A stretch of DNA of 64,000 bases from CAVSRC01 sp963762605 (GCA_963762605.1 CAVXLJ010000016.1:121563-185562), one strand, 5' to 3'; positions 34,588 through 44,065 are shown, counted from the stretch's first letter. Notes: generated by a model not told the origin, from the letters alone. Program-made: numbers and translations.

Positions 34588-34632
34588 CGCCCCCGCCCGG
34601 CAAGGCGACTTTGCCTTGCGGCGGCGGGGGCG
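34588..34632. terminator. Large hairpin between the ene-reductase gene and ppiD
   Basis: Ten-base outer arms (34588-34597, 34623-34632) and inner six-base arms CAAGGC/GCCTTG (34601-34606, 34613-34618) make a long stable stem. No T run follows, so termination is possible but not assured. Confidence 0.45.
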
Positions 34633-34693
34633 GTGAACCTATTATCCGCGCCCGAAACCTGCCCCCAGACAGCGGCCGCCGCCGAGGATTGAA

Positions 34694-36592
34694 ATGTTAG
34701 ACGCACTACGCAAATTGACGTCCGGATGGGTCGTCCAGATCATGATGCTGCTCCTTGTGATCAGCTTCGGTGTCTGGGGCGTCGCCGACGTCTTCAGGGG
34801 CTATCGGCAGGGTGACATTGCCAAGGTTGGCAGCATCAACCTCACCGGCACCGAGTTCCGCCGCCGCTTCGATATCGCCGTGCGCCAGCTTTCCCAGCAA
34901 TTCGGCAAGCAGTTCACCTCGCAGCAAGCGGCGCAGCTCGGCATTCCCAGCCGCGTCCTCAGCCAGATGCTCGCCGAGGCCACGCTTGACGATACCGCTC
35001 ATCAGATGGGGCTCAGCCTTTCGCCCGATACCGTCGGCCGCCTGATCAGGACCGATCCCAACCTGCAGGGCCCGACCGGCCAGTTCAACCGCACCTTCTT
35101 CACCCAGATCGCGCAGGCGCAGGGGCTGACAGAGGACGACCTGGTGCTGTTGCTCAAGGCCGACTACATCCGCAACCAGCTCGATCAGGGGCTGGCCGGC
35201 GACGTCACGGTGCCCGAGACGATCATCAAGGCCGTCGGCGAGTATCGCGACGATTCGCGCAAGGTCAGCTATGTGGTGCTGAGCGCGCCGGCGGCGAGCG
35301 ACATTCCCGATCCCTCCGACACCGACCTCGCCGCCTATTTCGACGCGCACAAGAGCGCCTACAAGGCGCCCGAATACCGGGCGCTGTCATATTTCGTTGT
35401 GAACCCGGCGGCGCTCGCCAAGCCGCAGGACGTCAGCGACGCCGACGCTCAGAAACTTTACGATCAGGAGAAGAGCCGCTTCGTGACGCCCGGCACCCGC
35501 CATGTCGAGCAGATCGTCTTCAAGGACAAGGCGGACGCCGAAGCCGCGGCCAAGGAGCTCGCCGACGGCAAGACCTTCGACCAGCTGGTCGCCGAGCGCA
35601 ATCTGAAGACCTCCGACGTCGACCTCGGACAGGTCACCAAGGACAAGATCATCGACCCGGCGGTCGCCGATGCAGCTTTCGCCCTGACCGCCAGCGGCGT
35701 CAGCGGCATCATCGACGGGCGCTTCGGTCCTGTGATCGTGCGCGTCAGCAATATCGTGCCCGACGTGGTCAAGACCTTCGCCGAGGTCAAGGACCAGCTC
35801 AAGATGGAGATCGCCACCAAGCAGGCCGCCAATGAAGTCACAAACTTGCGCAACGAAATCGAGGATGCGCGCGCCGGCGGTTCGACGCTCAAGGAGGTCG
35901 CCCAGAAGTACGGGCTGAAAATGATCAACGTTGCCGAAGTCGATCAGTCGGGCAAAGGTCCGGACAACAAAGCGATTGCCGACCTGCCTGCTCCGCTGGT
36001 GCAGGCGGCCTTCGAGTCCGACGTCGGCATGGAGAACAATCCGATCGAGCCGGTCAGCGACACGTTCATCTGGTACGACGTCACGCAGGTGATGCCAGCG
36101 CACGACCGCACGCTGGCCGAGGTCCACGACAAGGTGGTTGCTGCATGGAAGGACATGGAGCGCCAGAAGAAGGTTGCCGAGCAGGCTGATGCACTGAAGG
36201 CCAAGCTCGCCGGCGGCGGCGATCTCGCCACGGTCGCGGCCGGCGCAAGCCTCGAGGTGAAGACGGCGGACACGCTGACGCGCCAGTCGAAGCCGACCGA
36301 CGGCCTGTCGGCTGCGGCGATCTCGGCTGCCTTCGACGGCCCCAAGGGTTACGCCGCGGTCGCCGACGGAACGACCCCGATGAACAAGATCCTGCTGGTC
36401 GTCGACGACACGACCGTGCCGCCGTTCAATCCGACCGATCCGCAACTGGAGCAGATCAAGAGCCAGCTCGACAGCCAGTTCGTCAATGATCTGCTCGCCG
36501 CCTTTGTCGCCGAGCGCCAGACCAAGATCGACGTGCAGATCAACCAGGCCGCCCTCGGCGCGGCGCTGGGCCTCAATCAGCCGACCCAGTGA
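34694..36592 (+). CDS. ppiD: Peptidyl-prolyl isomerase PpiD (SurA N-terminal type)
   Basis: A 632-residue membrane-anchored periplasmic folding factor. A short cytoplasmic start is followed by a transmembrane helix (IMMLLLVISFGVWGVADVF, about residues 16-34). Residues about 40-200 form the SurA-like chaperone domain. A parvulin-like PPIC region lies about 240-370 (TRHVEQIVFKDKADAE..AKELADGKTFDQLVAE). The C-terminal part is helical. In other alphaproteobacteria it assists outer-membrane protein transit. It precedes trpE by only 22 bases, the usual order here. Confidence 0.92.
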   Translation: MLDALRKLTSGWVVQIMMLLLVISFGVWGVADVFRGYRQGDIAKVGSINLTGTEFRRRFDIAVRQLSQQFGKQFTSQQAAQLGIPSRVLSQMLAEATLDDTAHQMGLSLSPDTVGRLIRTDPNLQGPTGQFNRTFFTQIAQAQGLTEDDLVLLLKADYIRNQLDQGLAGDVTVPETIIKAVGEYRDDSRKVSYVVLSAPAASDIPDPSDTDLAAYFDAHKSAYKAPEYRALSYFVVNPAALAKPQDVSDADAQKLYDQEKSRFVTPGTRHVEQIVFKDKADAEAAAKELADGKTFDQLVAERNLKTSDVDLGQVTKDKIIDPAVADAAFALTASGVSGIIDGRFGPVIVRVSNIVPDVVKTFAEVKDQLKMEIATKQAANEVTNLRNEIEDARAGGSTLKEVAQKYGLKMINVAEVDQSGKGPDNKAIADLPAPLVQAAFESDVGMENNPIEPVSDTFIWYDVTQVMPAHDRTLAEVHDKVVAAWKDMERQKKVAEQADALKAKLAGGGDLATVAAGASLEVKTADTLTRQSKPTDGLSAAAISAAFDGPKGYAAVADGTTPMNKILLVVDDTTVPPFNPTDPQLEQIKSQLDSQFVNDLLAAFVAERQTKIDVQINQAALGAALGLNQPTQ

Positions 36593-36614
36593 CGGCGCAC
36601 GCGGGGTCCCTGCC

Positions 36615-38126
36615 ATGCTGGTCGAACCCGCCCTCGACGACTTCGCGCGTGCCTACGACACGGGCGAGCCGCAAGTCGTGTGGACGCGGCTTGTCGCCGA
36701 TCTCGAGACACCGGTCTCGGCCATGCTCAAGCTGTCGGCGGGCCGCACCAACTGCTTCCTGCTGGAGTCGGTGGAAGGCGGCGCCGTGCGCGGCCGCTAC
36801 TCGATCATCGGCATCGAGCCGGACCTGATTTTCCGCGCCAGCGGCGGCAAGGCCGAGATCAACCGCGACCCGGAAGCCGACGCCGACCGTTTCGAGCCGA
36901 TGGAAGAGCCGGCTCTGGAGGCGCTCCGCCGCATCATCGCACAATCGCACATTCATCTGCCCCACGCCCTGCCGCCCATGTCCGCCGGCATCTTCGGCTA
37001 TCTCGGCTACGACATGGTTCGCCAGATGGAGGCCCTGCCCGAGCCCAACCCGGACCCGCTTGGCTTCCCCGACGCAGTCATGATCCGCCCCACCGTCATC
37101 GTCGTCTTCGACGCGGTCAAGGACGAGATCACCATCGTCACCCCGGTACGCGCCGAGAAAGCGATGAGCGCCGCCCAAGCCCACGCCCGCGCCATCGACC
37201 GGCTGACCGCGGTGGTCGATGCCCTGGACGCGCCGCTCGACAAGTCCGAGGGCGGCGAGTTCGACCCCAACATCGCGGTCGTCTCCAATACGCCGCGCCA
37301 GACCTATCTCGACATGGTCAAGCGCGCCAAGGAGTACATCGCCGCCGGCGACATCTTCCAGGTGGTTCTGTCGCAGCGCTTCGAGGCGCCCTTCGACCTG
37401 CCGCCCTTCGCGCTTTACCGCGCGCTCAGGCGCACCAACCCCTCGCCCTTCCTCTACTATCTCGACTTTGGCGGCTTCGCGATCGCCGGCTCCAGCCCGG
37501 AGATCCTGGTGCGCGTGCGCGATGGCGAGGTGACGATCCGGCCGATCGCCGGCACGCGGCCGCGCGGGCGAACGCCGGAGGAGGACAAGGCGCTGGCCGA
37601 GGAGCTGCTCGCCGATCCCAAGGAGCGCGCCGAACATCTGATGCTGCTCGACCTCGGCCGCAACGATGTCGGCCGCGTCGCCGAGATCGGCTCGGTCAAG
37701 GTCACCGACCAGTTCTTCCTGGAGTACTACAGCCAGGTCATGCACATCGTGTCGAACGTGGTCGGGCTGCTGTCGCCTGAGCACGACATGCTCGATGCGC
37801 TGGCCGGCGGCTTCCCGGCCGGCACCGTGTCGGGCGCGCCCAAGGTGCGCGCCATGGAGATCATCGACGAGCTGGAGCTGGAGAAGCGCGGCATCTATGC
37901 CGGCTGCGTCGGCTATTTCTCGGCCGACGGCGCCATGGATTCCTGCATCATCCTGCGCACGTCCGTGGTCAAGGACGGCAAGATGTACGTCCAGGCCGGC
38001 GCCGGCATCGTCGCCGATTCCGTGCCCGAAAACGAGCATGCCGAATGCGAGGCCAAGGCTCGCGCCCTCTTCCGCGCGGCGGAGGAAGCCGTCCGCTTCG
38101 CCTCAAGCGTTGGGCGCGGGCAGTAG
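36615..38126 (+). CDS. trpE: Anthranilate synthase component I
   Basis: A 503-residue chorismate-utilising enzyme that makes anthranilate with TrpG, the first step of tryptophan synthesis. The N-terminal part has the feedback-site motif FLLESVEGG. The catalytic domain has GDIFQVVLSQRFE, the GSSPEILVRV and PIAGTRPRGRTPEED signature, then LLDLGRNDVGRV, and a C-terminal GVSGAPKVRAMEIIDELE-type segment with IYAGCVGYF. The start at 36615 avoids an unsupported upstream extension. The gene is cut off from trpG by a minus-strand gene. Confidence 0.97.
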   Translation: MLVEPALDDFARAYDTGEPQVVWTRLVADLETPVSAMLKLSAGRTNCFLLESVEGGAVRGRYSIIGIEPDLIFRASGGKAEINRDPEADADRFEPMEEPALEALRRIIAQSHIHLPHALPPMSAGIFGYLGYDMVRQMEALPEPNPDPLGFPDAVMIRPTVIVVFDAVKDEITIVTPVRAEKAMSAAQAHARAIDRLTAVVDALDAPLDKSEGGEFDPNIAVVSNTPRQTYLDMVKRAKEYIAAGDIFQVVLSQRFEAPFDLPPFALYRALRRTNPSPFLYYLDFGGFAIAGSSPEILVRVRDGEVTIRPIAGTRPRGRTPEEDKALAEELLADPKERAEHLMLLDLGRNDVGRVAEIGSVKVTDQFFLEYYSQVMHIVSNVVGLLSPEHDMLDALAGGFPAGTVSGAPKVRAMEIIDELELEKRGIYAGCVGYFSADGAMDSCIILRTSVVKDGKMYVQAGAGIVADSVPENEHAECEAKARALFRAAEEAVRFASSVGRGQ

Positions 38127-38198
38127 CCGCCGTCACGCCCGCGCGGCACATGGCGAACCTCCGCTGTGCCCCTTCCGCGAGGCGATTGGACCTCGGCT

Positions 38199-38750
38199 CT
38201 AGGGACAGACGCCGAGCAGGCAGCCGCCGGGCGGCGGCGGCGGAGACGGCGCTACCGGCCCACCGCATTCGCGGACGAAATCCTCCTGCCAGTTCGTTAC
38301 CTTGGCCCGAAGGCTCTCCACGACACCGCCATACTGGACCTTGGTGCGCAGGCCCTCGTTGCGGGTCAGGGCCCTCTGCACCGCCGCCTTGCTCGCGCCG
38401 ACCGACTGGGCGTAACTCATCATGAAGTCGCGCGTTACTACGATGTAGATCGAACGGGTCTCGGCATCAAACCAGGTGCCGAGCGTATAGTACCGCCTGT
38501 AGGCTTCATTGATCGCCGCGTCGACGCTCTGCTCGGCCTTCGGCGTGTACTTCATGAAGACGTTCTGGTGATTGACGAGGTTCTGCAGGGCGACAATATC
38601 GCCCTGCATCCGGGCGATCCTCTCCTGAAGAAAGACGCAATGCTCGGACAGTTTCTGCGCCGCGGCCGAAAGCGGCGTCGCAATGGCCGCTGTCCCAGCA
38701 ACGAGGAGTGCGATGGCCGCAAACTGCCAGGCTGAACGCTGCAAGTTCAT
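38199..38750 (-). CDS. Hypothetical secreted protein, opposite strand within the trp block
   Basis: A 183-residue protein with a signal peptide ending LSAAAQ. The mature part is helical: cysteine in SEHCVFLQERI, a MQGDIVALQNLVNHQNVFMKY segment, YRRYYTLGTWFDAETRSIY, and a proline-rich end PPPPPGGCLLGVCP with two cysteines. I do not recognise the family. It sits on the minus strand between trpE and trpG, which are normally adjacent, so it looks like an insertion. The start at 38750 is set by the signal peptide. Confidence 0.6.
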   Translation of the reverse strand: MNLQRSAWQFAAIALLVAGTAAIATPLSAAAQKLSEHCVFLQERIARMQGDIVALQNLVNHQNVFMKYTPKAEQSVDAAINEAYRRYYTLGTWFDAETRSIYIVVTRDFMMSYAQSVGASKAAVQRALTRNEGLRTKVQYGGVVESLRAKVTNWQEDFVRECGGPVAPSPPPPPGGCLLGVCP

Positions 38751-38940
38751 GACAAGGCCCCTCCGCTGACGGGCGCCCTCGGCAGGGCCGGGGAAGCGCC
38801 CTGGATATTGCCAGCGTATGCCTTCCGGTTCCTCCACGGGATGCGGTGTATCGGAGCAGGCCACGGGCGCGCCTCCATCACACCCGGCTTGCGCCCGCGG
38901 GCCGATCTGGCCTATCCCTCAGTGAGATAGGACAGCGCCC

Positions 38941-39552
38941 ATGACCGTTCTCGTCATCGATAACTACGACAGCTTCACCTACAACCTCGTCCATTACATC
39001 GGCGAGTTGGGGGCGAAGCTGGCCGTGCGCCGCAACGACAAGATTACCGTCGACGAGGTGATGGCGATGGACCCCGAGGCGATCGTGCTCTCGCCCGGCC
39101 CCTGCACGCCCAACGACGCCGGTATCTGCCTGTCGCTCATCGAACGCGCCGCGCCGACCATTCCGATCTTCGGCGTCTGCCTCGGCCATCAGTCGATCGG
39201 CCAGGCCTTCGGCGGCTCCATCGTGCGCGCGCCCAGCCTGATGCACGGCAAGGTCTCGACCATCAGCCACAACGGCCGCGGCGTCTTCCGCGGCATCAAC
39301 CACTCGTTCCAGGCGACCCGCTATCACTCGCTGACCATCGCCCCGGAGACCGTGCCGGACGTGCTGGAGGTGACCGCCACCGCCGAGGACGGGGTCATCA
39401 TGGGCGCCATGCACAAGCACTATCCGGTGCACGGCGTGCAGTTCCATCCCGAGTCGATCGCCTCCGAGCACGGCCACATGATCCTCAAGAATTTCCTCGA
39501 CATCGCCGCCGCCTGGAACGCAAAACACCGTATCGAACCGTCCGTCGCGTGA
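38941..39552 (+). CDS. trpG: Anthranilate synthase component II (glutamine amidotransferase)
   Basis: A 203-residue class I glutamine amidotransferase giving ammonia to TrpE. It opens VLVIDNYDSFTYNLVHY, has LSPGPCTPNDAG, the nucleophile in PIFGVCLGHQSIGQAF (C80) and the H-E pair in VQFHPESIASEHG. It may also serve p-aminobenzoate synthesis. Its stop falls just before the trpD start (within 12 bases). Confidence 0.96.
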   Translation: MTVLVIDNYDSFTYNLVHYIGELGAKLAVRRNDKITVDEVMAMDPEAIVLSPGPCTPNDAGICLSLIERAAPTIPIFGVCLGHQSIGQAFGGSIVRAPSLMHGKVSTISHNGRGVFRGINHSFQATRYHSLTIAPETVPDVLEVTATAEDGVIMGAMHKHYPVHGVQFHPESIASEHGHMILKNFLDIAAAWNAKHRIEPSVA

Positions 39553-39563
39553 AGGGGGCAGAG

Positions 39564-40577
39564 ATGGCTGACCTGAAAGCCACCATCGGCAAGGTTGCCG
39601 CCGGCGAGCGGCTTTCCCGCGCGGAGGCTGAAGAAGCCTTCGACATCATCATGTCGGGTGATGCCACGCCGGTTCAGATCGGCGCCTTCCTGACCGGCCT
39701 TCGCCTGCGCGGCGAGACCGTGGACGAGATCGCCGGGGCGGTCGCCACCATGCGCGCCAAGATGACGCCGGTCGCAGCCCCGGAGGGCGCCATCGACGTG
39801 GTCGGCACCGGCGGCGATGCCTCGGGCAGCTACAACATCTCCACCGCTTCCGCCTTCGTGGTTGCCGGCGCCGGTGTGCCGGTCGCCAAGCACGGCAACC
39901 GCGCTTTGTCGTCGAAATCCGGCGCCGCCGACACGCTCGCCGCGCTCGGCGTCAACATCGACCTGACTCCCGACGAGATCAGCACCTGCATCAGCCAAGC
40001 CGGCATCGGCTTCATGTTCGCCCCGGCCCACCATTCGGCCATGCGCCATGTCGGCCCGGCCCGCGCCGAGCTCGGCTTCCGCACGGTCTTCAACCTCATC
40101 GGCCCACTCTCCAACCCGGCCAGCGTCAAGCACTACCTGCTCGGCGTCTTCTCGCCCGACTGGGTCGAGCCGCTGGCCAACGTGCTGCAGAGCCTCGGTG
40201 CCGAATCCGCCTGGGTGGTGCACGGCGCCGGTGGCCTCGACGAAATTTCGCCGGCCGGCGAAACCAGGGTCGCCCGGCTCAAGGACGGCAAGGTCACCAC
40301 CTTCGCCGTCATCCCCGCCGATGCCGGCCTCAGGAGCTGGCCCTTCGAGGCGATCAAGGGCGGTGACGCCGCCCACAATGCCGAAGCGCTCAAACGCGTG
40401 CTTGCCGGCGAGCAGAACGCATATCGCGACACCGTGCTGCTCAACGCCGGTGCTGCGCTGGTCGTTGCCGGCCGCGCCGACGATTTGAAACAGGGGGCCG
40501 CGATGGCCGCCGAGAGCATCGACCAGGGCAAGGCAGCCGAGCGCCTCGCCCGTCTCGTCGCTGTCTCCAACGCTTGA
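39564..40577 (+). CDS. trpD: Anthranilate phosphoribosyltransferase
   Basis: A 337-residue enzyme transferring phosphoribose from PRPP to anthranilate. The PRPP loop is VVGTGGDASGSYNIST, followed by KHGNRALSSKSGAAD and, further on, MFAPAHHSAMRHVGPAR and TVFNLIGPLSNPA. The ATG at 39564 with a purine-rich leader is preferred to the GTG overlapping the trpG stop. Its stop overlaps the trpC region, and trpD-trpC are co-transcribed. Confidence 0.96.
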   Translation: MADLKATIGKVAAGERLSRAEAEEAFDIIMSGDATPVQIGAFLTGLRLRGETVDEIAGAVATMRAKMTPVAAPEGAIDVVGTGGDASGSYNISTASAFVVAGAGVPVAKHGNRALSSKSGAADTLAALGVNIDLTPDEISTCISQAGIGFMFAPAHHSAMRHVGPARAELGFRTVFNLIGPLSNPASVKHYLLGVFSPDWVEPLANVLQSLGAESAWVVHGAGGLDEISPAGETRVARLKDGKVTTFAVIPADAGLRSWPFEAIKGGDAAHNAEALKRVLAGEQNAYRDTVLLNAGAALVVAGRADDLKQGAAMAAESIDQGKAAERLARLVAVSNA

Positions 40578-40585
40578 GCGGCACG

Positions 40586-41389
40586 ATGGCCGACATCCTC
40601 AAGACCATCGAGGAAGCCAAGCGCGCCGAGATCGCGGCGGCGAAACAGGCGACGCCCCAAGCCGAAATCGAGGCGCACGCAAAGGACCAGCCGCCGCCGC
40701 GCGGCTTCCTCGCCGCGCTCGAACGCACCATCGCAGCCGGCCGCCCGGCATTGATCGCCGAGATCAAAAAAGCCAGTCCGTCCAAAGGCTTGATCCGCGA
40801 GGACTTCGACCCGCCGAGCCTCGCGATGGCCTACAAGGCCGGCGGCGCCACCTGTCTGTCGGTGCTCACCGACAGCCGCTTCTTCCAGGGCGGCGCCAGC
40901 GATCTGGTCTCGGCCCGACGCGCCGTCGACCTGCCGGCGATCCGCAAGGACTTCATGTTCGAGCCCTACCAGGTGTACGAAGCCCGCGCGCTTGGCGCCG
41001 ACTGCATCCTGATCATCATGGCCGCGGTTTCCGACGCTGACGCCCACGCGATCGAGGCGACTGCCCACGAACTCGGCATGGACGTTCTGATCGAGGTCCA
41101 CAATGCGGAGGAACTCGAGCGCGCGCTGAAGATGAAATCGCGGCTGGTCGGCATCAACAACCGTGACCTCCACACCTTCGAAACCCGACTCGCGGTCAGC
41201 GAGGCTCTTGCTCCGAAAGTCCCCAAGGACCGCGTGCTGGTCGGTGAGAGCGGCATCTTCACGCCGGCCGATATCGCCCGCCTGCAGGCCGTCGGCATCG
41301 GCGCGTTTCTGGTCGGTGAAAGCCTGATGCGCGAGTCCGATGTTGCCGCCGCCACGGCCCGCCTGGTCGGCACAACCATCGCCGCTTGA
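40586..41389 (+). CDS. trpC: Indole-3-glycerol phosphate synthase
   Basis: A 267-residue TIM-barrel enzyme closing the indole ring. Seen are PALIAEIKKASPSKGLI (catalytic lysine), LSVLTDSRFFQG, RKDFMFEPYQVYEARALGAD, VEVHNAEELERAL and NNRDLHTFETRLAVS, then GESGIFTPADIARLQAVG. The ATG at 40586 matches the family start. It follows trpD directly and precedes a GNAT gene by three bases. Confidence 0.96.
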   Translation: MADILKTIEEAKRAEIAAAKQATPQAEIEAHAKDQPPPRGFLAALERTIAAGRPALIAEIKKASPSKGLIREDFDPPSLAMAYKAGGATCLSVLTDSRFFQGGASDLVSARRAVDLPAIRKDFMFEPYQVYEARALGADCILIIMAAVSDADAHAIEATAHELGMDVLIEVHNAEELERALKMKSRLVGINNRDLHTFETRLAVSEALAPKVPKDRVLVGESGIFTPADIARLQAVGIGAFLVGESLMRESDVAAATARLVGTTIAA

Positions 41390-41392
41390 GCC

Positions 41393-41908
41393 ATGGCCTA
41401 TACGATCCGCCGGGCGCGTCCATCGGAATACCCCTTGCTGCCCGAGATCGAGCGCGCTGCCAGCACCCTGTTCGAGACGGTCGACGGCCTGCCCTTCGTC
41501 CAGACCGAGCCGGTCAGCGTCGCATTCATCGAGGCGGTTGCGCTGAGCGGCGCCGTGCTGGTTGCCGCCGATGAAAAGGACGCGCCCGTCGGCTTCGCGC
41601 TGACCGGCTTCCTCGACCGCGCGCTCTACATCTATGAGCTCGACGTCAGCCCGGCGCATGGTCGACGTGGGCTCGGCCGCAGGCTGGTCGATGCGGCCGC
41701 AGCCTTCGCCGCCAGCGAGGACGCCTCGGCCGTCACCCTCTCGACCTTTCGCGACGTTCCCTGGAACGGCCCGTTCTACGCCAAAGCCGGCTTTCGCGAA
41801 GTACCGCGAAACCAATGGACCCCGGCCTTCCATCTGCTGCATCATCGCGAGGTGGAACTCGGGCTTACCGTCGATCGGCGCTGCTTCATGCGCAAGGAGC
41901 TGGCGTGA
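41393..41908 (+). CDS. GNAT family N-acetyltransferase
   Basis: A 171-residue single GNAT domain. The acetyl-CoA loop is visible as HGRRGLGRRLVDAAAAF, after the strand LYIYELDVSP. The C-terminal RDVPWNGPFYAKAGFREVP is the fourth motif region. The substrate is unknown. It is wedged between trpC (three bases) and moaC, with which it shares a GTGA overlap, so it is translated in the same operon although unrelated in function. Confidence 0.9.
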   Translation: MAYTIRRARPSEYPLLPEIERAASTLFETVDGLPFVQTEPVSVAFIEAVALSGAVLVAADEKDAPVGFALTGFLDRALYIYELDVSPAHGRRGLGRRLVDAAAAFAASEDASAVTLSTFRDVPWNGPFYAKAGFREVPRNQWTPAFHLLHHREVELGLTVDRRCFMRKELA

Positions 41909-42396
41909 ACAAGACGCTCACTCACCTCGACAAGAGCGGCGCCGCCAGCATGGTCGATGTCGGCGGCAAGGCGGTCACCGAGCGCATCGCGGTTGCCGAA
42001 GGCGCTGTGACCATGCAAGCGGCGACCCTCGATCTCATCATTTCCGGCAACGCCAGGAAAGGCGATGTCATCGGCGTCGCCCGCATTGCCGGCATCATGG
42101 CGGCCAAGCGCACCCACGAACTGATCCCGCTCGCCCACCCGCTGGCGTTGACCTCCGTCACCGTCGATATCGAGCCGGACACCAGCCTCCCCGGCCTGCA
42201 TGTCCGCGCCACCGCCAAGCTTGCCGGCAAGACCGGGGTCGAGATGGAGGCGCTCACCGCCGTCTCGGTCGCCTGCCTCACCATCTACGACATGGCCAAG
42301 GCGGTCGACCGCGGCATGGCGATCACCGGCATCCGCCTGATCGAGAAGCGCGGCGGCAAGTCGGGCACATGGAAGGCCAGGGAGACGCGCAAATGA
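41905..42396 (+). CDS. moaC: Cyclic pyranopterin monophosphate synthase
   Basis: A 163-residue enzyme of molybdenum cofactor synthesis converting 3',8-cyclo-GTP to cyclic pyranopterin monophosphate, together with MoaA. Seen are SMVDVGGKAVTERIA, the KRTHELIPLAHPLALT segment and EMEALTAVSVACLTIYDM, then IRLIEKRGGKSGTW. The start is GTG at 41905 overlapping the GNAT stop (GTGA). Its own stop overlaps the moeA start as ATGA, showing translational coupling. Confidence 0.96.
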   Translation: MNKTLTHLDKSGAASMVDVGGKAVTERIAVAEGAVTMQAATLDLIISGNARKGDVIGVARIAGIMAAKRTHELIPLAHPLALTSVTVDIEPDTSLPGLHVRATAKLAGKTGVEMEALTAVSVACLTIYDMAKAVDRGMAITGIRLIEKRGGKSGTWKARETRK

Positions 42397-43604
42397 CCCC
42401 GCTCCTTCCGGTTGACGAGGCCGTCGCCCGCATCATCGTCGGCGCCGCCCCGGTATCGTGCGATTACGTGACGCTGGCCGAAGCCGCCGGGCGCACGCTT
42501 GGCGAGCCGCTCAAGGCGCGGCGCAGCCAGCCGCCCTTCGATGCCTCTTCCATGGACGGCTATGCCGTACGCGCCGCCGATACGGCGGCGCCGCCCGCCA
42601 CCTTGCAGGTCGTTGGCATGGCCGCCGCAGGGCGCCACTACGACGGCACCGTCGGGCCGGGCGAGGCGGTGCGCATCTTCACCGGCGCGCCGGTGCCAGC
42701 CGGCGCCGACGCCATCCTCATCCAGGAGAATGCCGAAGCCCACGAAGACGGCACCGTAACCGTCAAGGTGGCGACCGCATCCGGCCGTCATATCCGCCGC
42801 GCCGGCCTCGATTTCCAGGAGAACGCCCTGCTGCTCGAAGCGGGGCGCGAACTCGGCATGCGCGAACTGGCGCTCGCCGCCGCCATGGGTCACGCCCGCC
42901 TGCCCGTCCGTTGCCGGCCGGTGGTCGCCATCATCGCCACCGGCGACGAACTGGTGCCGCCGGGCGAGATGCCGACGCCGGACCAGATCTTCGCCGCCAG
43001 TTCGCCGGGCCTGGCCGCCTATGTCGAATCCCTCGGCGGCGAGCCCCACGACCTCGGCATCGTGCGTGACGATCGCCTCGCCATCACCCGCGCCGTCGAG
43101 CGGGCGCTGGCACTCCCCGCCGATGTTGTGCTGACCATCGGCGGTGCCTCGGTCGGCGACCACGATCTGGTGCAGGATGCGCTGAAGGAGGCCGGGCTGA
43201 CGCTCGACTTCTGGCGGATCGCCATGCGCCCGGGCAAGCCGCTGATGTTCGGCCGCATCCAGGAGACCCGCGTCCTCGGCCTGCCCGGCAATCCGGTGTC
43301 GAGCCTGGTCTGTGCCATCCTCTTCGTCAGGCCGCTGATCGCCGCCCTGCTCGGCCAGAAGCCGCGCGACCCGACGGAGTCCGCCACGCTCGGCGGCGAC
43401 TTGCCGGAGAACGACGCCCGTCAGGATCACATCCGCGCGCGGCTGGCCACGCGCCGCGGCGAGCTGCCCGCGGCGATCCCGCTGCCGGTTCAGGATTCTT
43501 CCATGCTCGGCGTGCTCGCCACCGCCGATTGCCTCATCGTGCGCCCGCCGCATGCGCCGGCGGCCAAGGCCGGCGAGCCCTGCCGCATCATCCCGCTGCC
43601 CTGA
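42393..43604 (+). CDS. moeA: Molybdopterin molybdotransferase
   Basis: A 403-residue enzyme that inserts molybdenum into molybdopterin. The first domain has PPFDASSMDGYAVRA and RIFTGAPVPAGADAI, then the domain III signature VVAIIATGDELVPPGE with GGASVGDHDLV and MRPGKPLMFG, and GLPGNPVSS near the start of the last domain. Overlap with moaC as ATGA fixes the start. In many relatives lexA follows; here a PilZ gene does. Confidence 0.96.
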   Translation: MTPLLPVDEAVARIIVGAAPVSCDYVTLAEAAGRTLGEPLKARRSQPPFDASSMDGYAVRAADTAAPPATLQVVGMAAAGRHYDGTVGPGEAVRIFTGAPVPAGADAILIQENAEAHEDGTVTVKVATASGRHIRRAGLDFQENALLLEAGRELGMRELALAAAMGHARLPVRCRPVVAIIATGDELVPPGEMPTPDQIFAASSPGLAAYVESLGGEPHDLGIVRDDRLAITRAVERALALPADVVLTIGGASVGDHDLVQDALKEAGLTLDFWRIAMRPGKPLMFGRIQETRVLGLPGNPVSSLVCAILFVRPLIAALLGQKPRDPTESATLGGDLPENDARQDHIRARLATRRGELPAAIPLPVQDSSMLGVLATADCLIVRPPHAPAAKAGEPCRIIPLP

Positions 43605-43692
43605 CGCTCACGGCTTAAGGTTAAGGACGCTTTGTCGTGGACGGTGGCGGCTTTCGCCACCAGATTCGGGGGAACTGCAAGAGGTGAAAGCC

Positions 43693-44049
43693 ATGCAGAC
43701 CACCGAGCGCCGTCGCGAAAGACGTCAGATCGCCTATCTGGGCGCCGAGGTCATCTATAACCAGCAGCGTTCGGCCATCGACTGCCTGGTACGCAACATC
43801 GCGCCGTCCGGTGCGTTGATCGTCTTCGCCGACCGGACGCCGCTTCCCGAAGAGCTCGATCTGCACGTCCCGCAGCGCGGCCGCACCTTCCACGGCTCGG
43901 TCGTCTGGCGGAACGTGGACCGCGCCGGACTGGCGCTCCAGCCGCTGGCGGCGAACGACGCCGATGCCTCACTCGACAGCGCCCGCCGGCAGCACGCGCT
44001 GAAGAAGGAAAACCGCGCGCTCCGACGCCGCTACAACTCGCCGATCTGA
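43693..44049 (+). CDS. PilZ domain protein
   Basis: A 118-residue protein with a PilZ-like core: RRERRQIAYLGAEVIY (arginine-rich start of the c-di-GMP switch), DCLVRNIAPSGALIVF (the D/N-x-S-x-x-G part), then a beta-barrel to about residue 90 and a basic, helical tail. PilZ proteins bind c-di-GMP and couple it to motility or polysaccharide control. Whether this copy binds the ligand depends on the first arginines, which are present as RRERR. It stands alone after moeA. Confidence 0.8.
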   Translation: MQTTERRRERRQIAYLGAEVIYNQQRSAIDCLVRNIAPSGALIVFADRTPLPEELDLHVPQRGRTFHGSVVWRNVDRAGLALQPLAANDADASLDSARRQHALKKENRALRRRYNSPI

Positions 44050-44065
44050 AACGCCGGCCCGCCGC

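Noticed and set aside
36593..36614. Tryptophan attenuator before trpE
   Set aside because: Only 22 bases separate ppiD and trpE, with no leader peptide or alternative hairpins.
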